Positions 34,454-46,393 are shown, counted from the first letter of the stretch. The stretch is DNA of 64,000 bases from Manihot esculenta (GCF_001659605.2 NC_035164.2:24090665-24154664); one strand, 5' to 3'. Numbers and translations: made by a program. The notes: generated from the sequence alone by a model not told the origin.

Positions 34454-36620
34454 TGTAATACCCGGCTAGAATCCGGCACCGGAATTCCTGTAGTCCGGTG
34501 GAATTCGGGGTGTCGGAATTCTATAAAAAGGTAGGATTTATGTTTTACTAAGTGTTATGATGTGTTGAAATGTTTGTTGTAAGATAAATGGAACTAAGTT
34601 TTTGAGTTGCAATGAACCAAGGCAGATGAGCCAAGTTCGGCCGCCGAAGGTAAGTTCGGCTGCCGAAAGTGCCCAATGTTCGGCTTCCGAAGGTAAGTTC
34701 GGCCCCCGAATGTTGCATGGTTTTGCATGTGATTCGGCAGCCGAAGCTGAGTTGGCCAGCCAGCTTTTGGGCATCCTTAGTCAGCATTTGGGACAGGTGT
34801 TATGTCCAACTTGTTGCCAGAAGCTTGGCCACGTCTCCCATGATTTATGTGCTGAGTTTGAGCAGATCATGCAGGAGTTTGCTAGTGGTCAAGAGATTGA
34901 GAGAGTTTTGAAGCAAAAGTTAACTTTTGAGAGATTGACGGAGGTTGGTCCGTTTCCTTTTGTTCAGAGTATTTAGCTCCTTTGTACAGGAGGTAAGTGA
35001 TGCTCGTGAACATGTTTTTGTGTTTTCTGAAGGGTTTATGGGAGTTATTGAAGGAGATGCATGTTTAGGTTTCAAATGATGATTTTGATGATTTATGCAT
35101 GTATACATGGTTATGTGTTATGTTTGTTTTGGTTGTTGGGGTTATTAGATAGGTTTGGACCCCTGTGAACATATACTTGAGTATATGTGTGTGGAATAGT
35201 TGAAGTATGCATGTTTGGAGAAGTTGAAGGGAAGGAGGAGCTTGTTTTGCCGTCGAACTGAGTTCTAGATGAACTCAGGTTCGGCAGCCGAGGGTTCATT
35301 CGGCCGCCGAACCTCTTGCATGGTGGCTTGGTTGCCACAGCTTGCCCCCGAGTGTTTTTGCATGTTCGGCTCTGTTTGGGGGATTCGGCCGCCGAAGGTG
35401 CCGCCGAAGGTGCTTGAGTTTCGTCTCTGGAGAGGACATTCGGCCGCCGAACCTGCCGCTGAAAGTGTTCTGTCCAGCTTTTCTTTTATATGTTTGGCAT
35501 GAGCTTGAGAGTAAGATTAAGGGGAATTCTTGGGTAGTTCAATAGAATTATTTTAAGGTAGTTTGGTCCCTCATTTAAGTCTTTATGTGTTTATACAGAC
35601 CAGAGGAACCAGAGAGAGCAGCAGTGAGTACTGCTCCAGAGTTTACTGAACCTGCAGAGTCAGTCCAGAGCCAGAGGTGAGTGGAACTAAACTTAGTGCT
35701 TTTCATGAACCAATGGAATGTTTTAGCATATCTCATGCATCATGATTATGTAAATAGGTTGACTGCATTAGTAATCACGAATATGTTGCATTGCATTGTT
35801 AATTGTTGGTGTGAGTAAATGCTGAATGATCCAATAGTCTCTGAGTTAAGACCAGGAGCCTTTGACTACGCCCTGGCAGGTATAGTAAAGACCAGGAGCC
35901 TTTGACTATGCCCTGGCAATGGTAAGTACAGAGGTGTTATACACATATACATATATGACAGGAAGACCAGGTGCTCGATTCTACGCCCTGGCACGGAAGT
36001 TACTGAGGCTATGTGGTGACAGGTTTACTCTTGATGTGGCTTGTTTGTGTTATGACGCATTCCATGAGATCATATATTATGACTGATTTTATTATTCTAC
36101 TCACTGGGCTATAGAGCTCATCCCACTCCCTTAATCCCAGTCTTGCAGGATTCAGTGTACAGTGTACAGAGGGAAAGTCCAGAAGAGTTCAGAAAGAGAA
36201 ACTGAGACTTGTAATAGTTTAGAGTGGACATGTATTTATAAAGAGATGTATCAGTTGTATGTTCAGTTAGAATTGTGCTTGACTTAGTAATGTTGTGTGT
36301 TGTAATTCTTTGGTTTGGGTACATGATCTGTATCTGTATATGTTTTATCGCGTATGTGAAAAATAACCAGGCTTAACAGGTATGAAATACCTAGCTAGAG
36401 CAAGCTCTAGTCAGGGGTACAGAGTACTGAGTACAGAGTTAGTGCATGCACAGGTTAAGCCTTGGTACAGAGAAAAGAGTTTTTATTTTCACTGATAATG
36501 TATGATCATGTATGAGATTTACAGGTACACAGAGAATATTACAGGCTTGCTACGGGTTCTGGCGGCCTTAAGCCGACCTGAATACTAGCGCCGGTGACGA
36601 TCCGTTTCGGGGTCGTTACA
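34454..36620 (+). repeat. Element D 3' LTR
   Basis: A 2167-bp partner of 27079-29233. Exon-like block 35599-35676, hairpin repeats 35849-35993. Confidence 0.95.
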
Positions 36621-36625
36621 TACAT
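36621..36625. repeat. Right target-site duplication of D
   Basis: TACAT, identical to 27074-27078. Confidence 0.9.
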
Positions 36626-36638
36626 TCTCCCCCCTTAA
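36626..36638 (-). promoter_or_regulatory. Polypurine tract of C
   Basis: TCTCCCCCCTTAA on + reads as a purine tract on C's sense strand. It was adjacent to C's 3' LTR (ending 27077) before D inserted. Confidence 0.85.
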
Positions 36639-36701
36639 GAACATTCATCCTCGAATGTTCCTAAAACAAACAATAAACACATAAAAAGGAGGAAACTAAC
36701 C

Positions 36702-39700
36702 TCAAAACAGATATGGATACTGCTGGAGCATCGACTCCCGCGTCTCCCAGATGCACTCTTCTACATTGTGGTGGTTTCACAGAACTTTCACCATCGGAAT
36801 TTCCTTGTTCCTTAACTGCCTGATCTGCGTGTCTAGAATCCGTACTGACTGCTCCACATAGGTGAGATCTCTAAGAATCTCCACATCAGGCTCACTCAGA
36901 ACCTAATTCGGATCTGACACAAACTGCCGTAGCATAGAAACATGAAATACCGGGTGAATTCTCTCTATAGAAGTAGGTAAATCCAGCTTATACGACACAT
37001 TCCCGATCCTCTGTAAAATCTCAAAGGGTCCAATGTACCGTGGAGCTAGCTTACCCTTTCTTCCGAAACGAACCACTCCTTTCATTGGAGACACTTTTAG
37101 CAATACCATACTACCCTCCTGAAACTCTATCTGCTTTCTGCGTACGTCTGCATAGCTTTTCTGTCTACTCTGAGCTATTCTGATCCTCTCTCTGATCACG
37201 GGCACCACTCTACTGGTGATCTCTACTAACTCTGGCCCTGCAAGAGCCTTCTCTCTGACCTCTTCCCAGCAAACAGGTGATCTGCACTTCCTTCCATACA
37301 CCGCTTCATAAGGAGCCATCCCGATGCTAGTATGATGACTGTTATTGTAGACAAACTCCACCAGAGGTAGATGCTGCCTCCAAGAACCACCAAAGTCTAA
37401 CACACACATTCTGAGCATATCCTCAATGGTCTGGATGGTCCTTTCTGACTGTCCATCAGTCTGTGGGTGGAAAGCAGTGCTAAAATCCAATCTCGTGCCC
37501 ATCGCACTTTGCAGACTTCGCCAAAATCTGGAGGTGAACTGAGGTCCTCTGTCTGAAACTATAGACACTGGCACTCCATGTAATCTCACTATCTCATCGA
37601 GATATACCTGTGCCAACTTATCCACAGAATAGTTACTTCTAACTGGAATAAAATGAGCAGATTTCGTGAGTCTGTCCACAATCACCCAGATGGAGTCTAT
37701 CCTGTTGGACGCTGCCGGTAAGCCCACTACAAAATCCATAGCGATGTTCTCCCATTTCCATTCTGGAATCGGCAGTGGGTTAACCATTCCAGCCGGCTTC
37801 TGATGTTCCAGTTTCACCCTCTGACAAACCTCACAGGCTGTCACGAACTGCGCCACTTCTTTCTTCATGTCTGGCCACCAATATACCCTCTTCAGATCCT
37901 GATACATCTTGGTGGCTCCTGGGTGAACACTATACCGCGCATTATGAGCTTCCCTCATAATGTCTTTCTTCAGATTGCTATTAGCTGGTACACAAAGTCG
38001 ACTCCCATAGCGAAGGATCCCTTTGCTGTGAAATCTGAACTCTGCACTGTTGCCTGACTAAACAGTCCTGGCAATTTTCATCAACTCTGGGTCCTCGTGA
38101 TGTTTCTGAGCTATCTGCTCCAGAAACACAGGTGTCACTCTCATCTGTGCTATCAACGCACCTGTACCAGATAATTCTAGCTGTAACCCCTCCTCGATGA
38201 GCTTGTAAAGCTCCATTACTACTGGTCTCCGCTCTACTGCTATATGGGATAAACTGCCTAGTGACTTCCGGCTTAGGGCGTCTGCCACAACATTCGCCTT
38301 ACCCAGATAATACTGGATCTTACAATCATAATCACTGAGCAATTCTACCCATCTTCTCTGCCTCAAATTCAGCTCTCTCTGACTCAGGATGTACTGTAAA
38401 CTCTTATGATCAGTGAAGATCTCGCATTTAACCCCGTAGAGGTAATGCCTCCACATCTTGAGTGCAAAGATAACTGCTGCCATCTTTAGGTCATGGGTGG
38501 GGTAATTCAACTCGTGCTTCTTCAACTGTCTAGAAGCATAAGCAATCACCTTATCACTCTGCATCAAAACACAGCCTAATCCCACTCGAGATGCATCACA
38601 GAATACTGTGAACTCCTCATTACTAACAGGCAGAGCTAGCACTGGTGCTGATGTCAATCTCCTCTTGAGCTCCTCAAAGCTCTCTTCGCACTGGTCTGAC
38701 TAGACAAACTTCTGGTTCTTCTGAGTCAGTTTGGTCATAGGAGCAGCTATCTTCGAGAAGTCCTGAACGAACCTCCTGTAGTAACCTGCCAGTCCCAAAA
38801 AGCTTTTAATCTCAGTCACTGTAGTGGGTCTGGGCCAGTTAGCTACAGCCTCTATCTTCTTGGGGTCTACCTCAATCCCTTCTGCTGATACCACGTGTCC
38901 CAAGAAGGAAATGCTCCGCAACCAAAACTCACACTTAGAGAATTTGGCATACAAACCATGCTCTCTCAGTGTCTGCAGAACTATCCTCAGATGCTGGGCA
39001 TGCTCCTCTGCATCTCTGAAATACACTAAGATATCATCGATGAAAACAATGACAAAGTGATCCAGAAACTCGCTGAAAACTCTGTTCATGAGATCCATGA
39101 ATGCTGCAGGGGCATTAGTCAACCCGAACGGCATCACTAAGAACTCATAATGCCCATATCTGGTCCTGAAAGCTGTCTTTGGCACATCTGCCTCTCTGAC
39201 TCTCAACTGATGATACCCGGATCTCAGATCTATTTTAGAGAAACAACCTGCTCCAGCTAGCTGGTCGAATAGATCATCAATCCTAGGTAGAGGATACCTA
39301 TTCTTGGTAGTGACCTTGCTCAACTGTTTGTAGTCGATACAAAGTCTGAAGGATCCATCCTTCTTTCTGACAAAGAGCACTGGAGCACCCCAAGGTGAGG
39401 TACTAGGGCGGATGAAACCCTTATCTACCAAATCATGCAATTGGTCTTTCAACTCCTTTAACTTTGCTGGCGCCATCCTGTAGGGAGGAATAGAGATAGG
39501 TCTGGTATCAGGCAGCAATTCAATTTCAAACTCTATCTCCCTATCAGGTGGTAGTCCTGGTAAGTCGTCTGGGAACACATCTGAAAATTCTCGAACTACT
39601 GGTACTGCGGCCGGTTCCCTAACCTGACTGTCTAGCTCTCTCACATGAGCTAGAAACCCCTGACAACCCCTCCTAAGCAAACGACGAGCCTGAAGGGCTG

Positions 39701-41453
39701 AAATCAAACCTCTGGGTGTACCTCTCCTATCTCCTTTGAAGACACACTCTGACCCATCCTGGTCTCTGAGACTAACTACCTTCTCTCTACAGTCCAAGGT
39801 CGCACCATATGCAGATAACCAATCCATCCCTAGAATGACATCAAAATCTGTCAAGTCTAGAACCACAAGGTCAGCTGGAAGGCATCTACCCTCTATGAAC
39901 ACTGCACTGAAACGACAGACTGACGCTGCCACTGATGGGTCACACTTGGGTCCACTGACCCAGAGAGGATACTCTAACTCAGAAATCATCAAACCTAACC
40001 TCTCTATGACTCTCGAAGCAACAAAGGAATGAGAAGCACCGGGGTCCATCAAAGCATACACATCAGAACACCCTATGATGAGATTACCTAACACCACTGT
40101 GTTCGACGTGTTAGCCTCCTCCTGTGTCATAGTGAAAATCCGTGCTGGGGCTACCGGATTTCCACCTCGGGAACCTGCTGCTGAAGTAGAGGCTGCCCCT
40201 CTCCCTCTACCTCTGCCACTACTCTGAGGTACGGCTGGAGCTGCTGGCTGTACTACACTGCCTGAACTCATCTATTGGGATGGTGCAAACATCACCTGAG
40301 GACAATCCCGAGCAAAATGCCCTTCCTGTCCACACCTATAACAGGCTGAAGATCCCAACTGACAAGCTCCCTTGTGTGGTCTCCCACATCTTCTACATAC
40401 TGAACTGCTTGCACCAGAGCTTGCGCCACTACCTATTCCCAGACCAGACTTGACTTTATTCCAGAACTTACTCTTTGTTCCTTTTGCCTTTTCCCATCTT
40501 TTGCTACCTAACGTTGCTGCACTGGGGGCCTTAGAACCCGAAGCCTGTGCCCTTGATTGTCTCTGAATATTGGTACTTGCTTCCATTTTCCTGGCTGCAT
40601 CCACTATAGAGTGGAAACTCTCCTTTTCTGCTGGAAGAATCAAGGACGAATACCTGGGATGCAATCTCATAGTATATCTCCTTGCCTTCTTTTGATCAGT
40701 ATCATAGGCTTGACCCACATACTGAAGTAAATCCAGAAACTTATCTGTAAACTCATCAACACTCATCTCCTCTGTCTGTCTCAACTGTTCAAATTCTATT
40801 ACTTTCATCTCCCTGGAGCTATCAGGAAAAGCCCACCCTGCAAACTCATTGGCGAACTCTCCCCACGACATGCTGTCAATCCTAGGCTCCACATAGTTCT
40901 TGAACCATTCTCGAGCTTTCTTACATTTCAGTGTGAACCCTGCCATCTCAATGGCTCTACTATCATCAGCTCCCAATTCACTGGTTATCATCCTACCTGA
41001 TCTGAGGTATTCAAAGGGATCATCTCCCGGATTGAATTTAGGAGCATCCAATTTCAAGTACTCTGTCATTTGCACCTTACCTCCAGATGAGCTAGGTTGA
41101 TGTCTGTGGACAATTCCCATCGGATACCCTGGGTCCTAAGGAAAGGATGAATAGTCAGAACCTGAGGTCTGAGCGCCTCCCTGCGACTCTCCCATACCTT
41201 CTTCAGATTTGCCTACCCTCATGCTTTCATACATAGACTGGTCAAGCTCCATAGCCTCCCTCACTTCCTCTGACCTTTCTCCTCTAACTGTACCTCTTCT
41301 GCTCTCGTCTACAGACCTTCTAGGGTCTATTGACGTACCTTCCCTGCTAGATCTTTGTGACCTTGCCCTTGGCAACGCAGGAGGACGAGCAGCTGTTTTC
41401 TCACTAGCTGGTGGGACTCCAGTCAATCGAGCTGATCGACTAGTTCCTCGCAT
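36702..41453 (-). pseudogene. Element C gag-pol polyprotein, six in-frame stops
   Basis: A single reading frame of 1584 codons runs from MRGTSRSARL (ATG 41453) to TGA 36702-36704, with no net frameshift. Domains: gag with CCHC knuckle CYRCGQEGHFARDC (40302-40343), protease, RT with FIDDI, RNase H, integrase and chromodomain. Stops are TAG 41136-41138, TAG 40272-40274, TAG 38700-38702, TAG 38058-38060, TAG 36903-36905 (shared with D, before the chromodomain) and TGA 36777-36779 in the chromodomain. Compared with relatives, the five unshared stops fit CAG to TAG or TGG to TAG/TGA, all C:G to T:A changes. Gag also lacks most of the Pro/Tyr-rich linker near 41100-41135. An acceptor-like GTTTTCCAG precedes the ATG (AG at 41461-41462). 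Confidence 0.95.
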
Positions 41454-41667
41454 TTTACCTCTGGAAAACAACACATAACATAGCATATCAGCATATATTT
41501 AACTCATATATCGCAATAATGCACATGCATAGCATGGCATTTCATAGCATCAAAAAGACAGGACTCAACATCCTATCCTAGTGGACATGATTCCCTATTG
41601 TGCTTGACTTCCTCTAACCTCTATGAGCCCGACTTTCTCTATTTAGGTCCGATCATGTGAACCTAGG

Positions 41668-41679
41668 GCTCTGATACCA
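41668..41679 (-). promoter_or_regulatory. Primer-binding site of C
   Basis: GCTCTGATACCA is the reverse complement of TGGTATCAGAGC, 3 nt from the 5' LTR. Confidence 0.93.
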
Positions 41680-42290
41680 ATCTGTAACGACCCCAAAATG
41701 GACTGTCATCGGTGCTAGAATTCAGATCGGCTTAAGGCCGCCAGAACCCGTAGCAAGCCTGCTATACTCTCTGTGTACCTGTAAATCTCATACATGATCA
41801 TACATTTTCTGTGAAAATAAAAACTCCTTTCTGAACCAAGGCTTAACCTGTGCATGCACTATCTCTGTACTCTGTACCCCTGACTAGAGCTTGCTCTAGA
41901 TGGGTTAACTCATACCTATTAAGCCTGGTTTTTCACATACTCTGTAAAACAGTTATATAAACAGACCATGTGTACAAAAGATTTACAACGCAAAAATAAC
42001 TAAGTCAAGCACAACTCTAACTTTACACAACTGTTACATCTCTTTACTATTACATGTCCACAATAATCTATTACAAAACTCTTCTCTCTTCCTACACTCT
42101 GCTGGACTTCCCCTGTACACTGTACACTGAACCTGCAAGACTAGGGTTAAGGGAGTGGGATGAGCTATATAGCCCAGTGAGTAGAACAGTAAAACAAGTC
42201 ATTAAAACATGATCTTATGGAATGCATCATATCACAGACAATCCACAGCAAGGGTAAACCTATCACCACATAGTCCCAGTAAATGTTCCG

Positions 42291-42480
42291 TGCCAGGCCG
42301 TAGACTGGGGTCCTGGTCTTCCTGTACTGTATATGTATATGTGTATATAACACCTGTACTTACCATTTGCCAGGGCGTAGACTGGGCACTTGGTCTTTAC
42401 TATACATGCCAGGCCGTAGAATGGGGTCCTGGACTTTCCTATACTTGCCAGGCCATAGAATGGGGTCCTGGACTTCCTGT
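42291..42480 (-). repeat. CCAGG...CCTGG hairpin repeats in C LTR
   Basis: Four units of the type GCCAGGCCGTAGA-N-GGGTCCTGG on + are found; one reads GCCAGGGCGTAGACTGG. The matching part of the other LTR is 25431-25620. Confidence 0.8.
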
Positions 42481-42650
42481 CTGGAACTATTGGATCATTC
42501 AGCATTCATCCACATCAACAAATTAATATGCAATGCAACATCTTCGTGGATTCTAATGCAAGCAACCTATGGCATAAGTATGGTGCAGGAAATATGTGAA
42601 AAGCAGTCAATGTCTCAAGTAAAACGAGTATTAAGCTTAGTTCCACTCAC

Positions 42651-42730
42651 CTCTGGCTATCTGGACTGACTCTGCAGGCTCTGTCAACTCTGGAGCAGTA
42701 CTCACTGCTGCTCTCTCTGGTTCCTCTGGT
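42651..42730 (-). other. Candidate leader exon inside LTR (C)
   Basis: An 80-nt block bounded on the - strand by acceptor-like CCTACACAG and donor-like CAGAG|GTGAGTGG. It is also present at 25791-25870. Confidence 0.5.
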
Positions 42731-43913
42731 CTGTGTAGGCACAGATAAACTCAAATGAGGGACCAAACTAGTTTATGACCAACTCTATTAAACTCCCCAA
42801 GAATCCCCATAAACTCACTCAAACATCCATGCAAAGCATGCAAAAGAAGGCTGGACAGGACACTTTTGGCGGCCGAAAGTCCTCTCCAGAGCCGAAACTC
42901 AAGCACCTTCGGCGGCCGAAGCTCTATTTTCGGCAGCCGAACCCTTTCGGGAGCAAGTTTCGGGGGCTGAAAGACACTCCAGAGACGAAAGTCTCTAACC
43001 TTCGGCGGCACCTTCGGCGGCTGAAACTCCCCTCCAGAGCCGAAAGTCCAAAGGCTCGGGGGCAAGCTTAGGCAACCGAAGCCACCTCCTCAGCACATTC
43101 GGCGGCCGAACTTTTCTTCGGCGGCCGAAGCTGGGTTCATCAGCAAGGCAGAACCTTGCTCTGCCTCACGCCAAAATGCACCAAACTCTCCCAAACGCAA
43201 ACACTTCAATTCCTCAAATTGCATACACCCAAGTATATGCTCAAAGGGGTCAGAAACTACCTAAAAACCCCAACAACACAAAACATATAACACATCTACA
43301 AGCTTTTCTCACAAAATCATCAAAACCTCTCTTTCTACCCTATTCATGCAACTCTCTCCCAAAACCTCACAAAACCTTCATAAATCATAAAAACAAGCTC
43401 AGGATCTTCACTTACCTCTTGAAACCAAGAAGATGAACGATCCCAACGTGGAGTTTTGAAGCAACTCTCCTTCACATTCTCCAAACTTCAAAATCTCAAG
43501 TATTTAGCTCAAAACCTTCAAAATATCATAAAAATCAATCAAATCTTTGCATGAGGTAATGAAAACATGAAGAAAACTGAAGAAGGACAGGGTCTCACCT
43601 CAGAAAGTGAAAAGAAAACGGCAATAGTTATCCTTTCAACTGACTGAAGGCCTTTTATAGGTGGCTGGCCAGACCACCTTCGGTGGCCTTCGGTGGCTTA
43701 TCCTTTCAACCGACTGTCACCTTCGGCGGCCGAACCTGTCTTTTCTGCCTTGGTTCTTTTCTTTCAAAAACTTAGTTCCATTTAACTTGAAAACATGAAA
43801 ACATACTTCATGACTTTAGAAAAACATAAATCCTACCCGTTTAGAGAATTCCTACATCTTGGATTCAACCGGACGACAGGAATTCCGATGCCGGATTCGA
43901 ACCGAGTATTACA

Positions 43914-44205
43914 CTGCAGTTCAAATTTCGAACAGCTTGCTGGCTGTGTTTTCTGACACGTTCCTTATTTGACACTTTCCATATATGAAAACTTTCCTTA
44001 TTTAGAACTTTCCATATATGAAAACTTTCCTTTTCTGGAACTTTCCATATTTGGCACTTTTTGGCAGTTTTAAGAGCATTTTCTCCAGATTGTCTCTTTA
44101 CACCTAATATCTGCAAAACATGATTAAAACCACAAAATTAGGAAGAAAATATGTAAATAAACATCAAGAACATCATGATAAAATGGGCTAAAATATGCTC
44201 TATCA
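43914..44205 (-). repeat. Athila-like LTR start, inverted, truncated by C
   Basis: The reverse strand from 44205 starts TGATAGAGCATATTTTAGCC and can be aligned with the start of the solo LTR at 46848 (TGATCAAACATAATTTAGCC). It is cut at 43914 where C inserted; the rest should lie left of the window beyond C's 3' LTR. It contains three 33-bp tandem units beginning TTCCTT (43961, 43994, 44027), with internal TTTCCATATATG. Confidence 0.7.
43961..44059. repeat. 33-bp tandem repeat, 3 copies
   Basis: Starts at 43961, 43994 and 44027. The third copy is more diverged. It lies within the U3-like part of the inverted LTR. Confidence 0.8.
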
Positions 44206-45507
44206 AATCTCATGCTTTGCACATTCAAAATTCAAATTGCAAAAGGAGGCTCCACCTTCCTTATTTGTGCATGGGCGGCAAGGATAGTGTGAAGGCAAGT
44301 CTTGGGCAGCTTGAGCAGCATCTTGAAGACACTAGGGCAGCAAGCAAAGACCAAAAGACCCACTCCTTGCAATTGAAGACAAACCACACGTCCACTCCTT
44401 CACACATGTGCATGGACGGCAAGGTAAGTGCAACCAAAGACCAAGGGCATTTTAGGCAGCCTCTTAAATATTCATGGACAGCAAAGAAACCCTAGGACAG
44501 CATCTGAAAAACATATTTAAGCTCTCCTTAAGCCAGTAGCAGAGTATCCCCATCCATCTCTTCCATTCAGCCAAGGCAAGGCGCAAGGCTTCTCCACCAC
44601 TTGGTTCTTTATCTCTTGTTCTTCCCTTTTATTTTCTATTTTGTTTCAGCCATGAGTGGCTGAAACCTTTAATTCTAGTTGAAGATTGGTTGAAACTAAG
44701 GTTGTTTTATGGATTGTGAGATCTGAACATAAACTATTTGTCTTTGGTTTGTTCAATATTCATACAATTTGGTGCTTGAATCTATTATTACTTTGTTGTT
44801 TTGATCAAATTGGCCACTTGATTCTTGATTGAAAGGTAATTAATTGTTAGTTTGGATAATTTTTAGTCCGTAATTACTGGAATTATTCAAACATAAGAAC
44901 ACTTGGTGTAACAACTAAGGAATTGTATGATCTAGCAACATCTCATGCGTTTGAGTAGCTAGGATTGGATCTCTATATTTCGTCATACAATTGACAGTTA
45001 TTTTGATGCCTAAAGCCCAAGGACGTTCCTTGGCAATTTGTTAATTAGTAATTAATTAGAGGACGTTCCCTAATTGATTTGATCATAAGGAGAGACATGG
45101 TGGTGATAAGCGTTTTCCATCTCCATAACTAATCTATTGAATCAATTAAGAGAACATAAGTTTCAATGATCAATCCAAACAACCAAAGTGGATCCAAATC
45201 TTCAACTAGATCTTTCTCATATTAGAATTCTCTTTTATTTTAATTACTTGCTCATTTAATTGCTTTCAGTAGTTTACTAATCAAATCAATCTCAAAACCC
45301 CTCTTTTACTTTTATTGCACTTTATTTTTGTTCCGCTTTCAGTTACTTGCTTTCAGTTGCACTTTTAGTTAATTCTCTTTGTCTTGTTGAGAAAAATAGA
45401 TAAGTTTTCAATTCTCTGTGGATTCGATCCTTTACCACTATCTGCAGTAGTAATATTGTTGATAACCGGAATGGTTATTTTTGACCGACTTCGACAACCG
45501 CGAGTCA
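44206..45507 (+). repeat. Athila-like LTR (X1), 5' end uncertain
   Basis: The 3' part contains the landmarks of the Athila-like LTRs here (CCAAGGACGTTCCTTGGCAA near 45020, CTTCAACTAGAT near 45198, ending GAGTCA at 45507) and is followed by a tRNA-Asp-type PBS. It is more diverged than the other copies. The start is not visible because the inverted LTR piece abuts at 44205. Confidence 0.7.
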
Positions 45508-45512
45508 AAAAT

Positions 45513-45530
45513 TGGCGCCGTTGTCGGGGA
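45513..45530 (+). promoter_or_regulatory. Primer-binding site of X1 (Asp tRNA type)
   Basis: TGGCGCCGTTGTCGGGGA matches the complement of the tRNA-Asp 3' end used by Athila/Tat elements, with one difference from the usual CGTTGCCGGGGA. Confidence 0.85.
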
Positions 45531-45559
45531 ATTGATTTAACTAATCTGTTTTTTTTTTC

Positions 45560-45912
45560 ATGACCAGATCTGAATGTAGGGACACTCTGCCTTACGATCT
45601 GAAAATTGAATGCACCATCAGGAGACTAGAAAAGCAAGCAATTCGGCCTGAAGTACCAACTGAAGTCGAACCTGCGCCTGAAGACCAACCTTGCGCAGAT
45701 CACACATCCGAAACCACTAGATCACACCACCAAGTTCCTGAAATGGCAGAAAACGTGGCACAACCTGTTGCCCATAATGGACATGCCGTCCAAGACCAAA
45801 TAATTCAAGAAAATCCAGCTATGAGAGCCCCAGTGCCAAGAGAAAGAACCATGAGAGAATTGACAACACCTATGGGTGATCAAGCACCTCTTTGCATCAC
45901 CTATCCACCTCT
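45560..45912 (+). pseudogene. Athila-like gag N-terminal fragment (X1)
   Basis: It begins MTRSECRDTLPYDLKIE and reaches RERTMRELTTPMGDQAPLCI. It is homologous to the second fragment at 46441, which begins MTRAGHKETLLYDLEIE. Homology stops near 45912 at the YPPL codons, where the DNA switches to the interior of an LTR. The few residues after that (to TGA at 45937) come from LTR sequence. No protein function remains; in the family this is the N-terminal part of Gag. Confidence 0.85.
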
Positions 45913-46387
45913 AAGTCTTAATATAGTTAACAGTTGAAAAGTAAAAAACCCCAAGGACGTTCCTTGGCAACTTGTTAACTAGTATTTGGTTAGCGAACGT
46001 TTTCTAATTGAACTAAAACTAAGGAGGAATTTGGTTGTGAGAAGCGTTTTCTACATCCTAAACTAATTTATTGAAATAAATAGGAGTATCAAAGAATCAA
46101 TGATCAATTCTAAAACTGAAATAGATCCATGCTTCAACTAGATTCTTTCTACCATTGATTTACTCATCTTTTTAATTAATGCTTTCTCTTACTACTTAGT
46201 TTTAATTTTAGTTCACTATCATTAAAATAAAACCCCCTCTTTTTATTTTTGTTACTTATTTGCCCAAGTCATTATTAGGATGATCCATAGTGTCAAATCC
46301 ATATGGTTCGACCCTATTGCCACTATCTACAAGTTTTTTTGTTGATTGATAATAGGTTTATTTTTTATGGCTTCGACAATTGCTATA
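45913..46387 (+). repeat. Athila-like LTR 3' fragment (X2 5' LTR)
   Basis: This matches the last 470 bp or so of the solo LTR (from AAGTCTTAAT, compare 47790-48261) and is followed by a second PBS. The 5' two thirds of the LTR are missing. Confidence 0.85.
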
Positions 46388-46393
46388 AAAAAT

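Larger units (their letters stand above)
27079..36620 (+). mobile_element. Element D: nearly intact Tekay-type chromovirus
   Basis: LTRs of 2155 bp (27079-29233) and 2167 bp (34454-36620) differ by a 12-bp indel (extra CCGCCGAAGGTG near 35400) and about nine substitutions seen by eye. TSD TACAT is perfect, the PBS and PPT are present, and the coding frame has a single TAG. This is a young full-length insertion within C. Confidence 0.95.
25381..43913 (-). mobile_element. Element C: Tekay-type chromovirus, interrupted by tandem A and by D
   Basis: On the - strand, the 5' LTR is 41683-43913, the PBS 41668-41679, gag-pol 36702-41453, the PPT 36626-36638, and the 3' LTR ends at 27077. D (27079-36620) separates the 3' LTR from the PPT. 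Tandem A interrupts the 3' LTR at 25381, so the other 558 bp or so of that LTR must lie left of the window. C itself sits in an Athila-like LTR; the base run CTGCA at 43914-43918 is its expected right target duplication. Confidence 0.92.
41683..43913 (-). repeat. Element C 5' LTR
   Basis: A 2231-bp LTR from TGTAACGACCCC to GAGTATTACA on +. On the - strand: TATA box 43653-43659, first donor-like site (GT at 43414-43415, 244 nt from TATA), palindrome array 42866-43130, exon-like block 42651-42730, hairpin repeats 42291-42480. Confidence 0.95.

Noticed and set aside
43865..44116. Short reverse-strand frame with repeated FHIWKV peptide
   Set aside because: It is a translation of the 33-bp tandem repeats in a non-coding LTR region; 33 is a multiple of three, which keeps the frame open.
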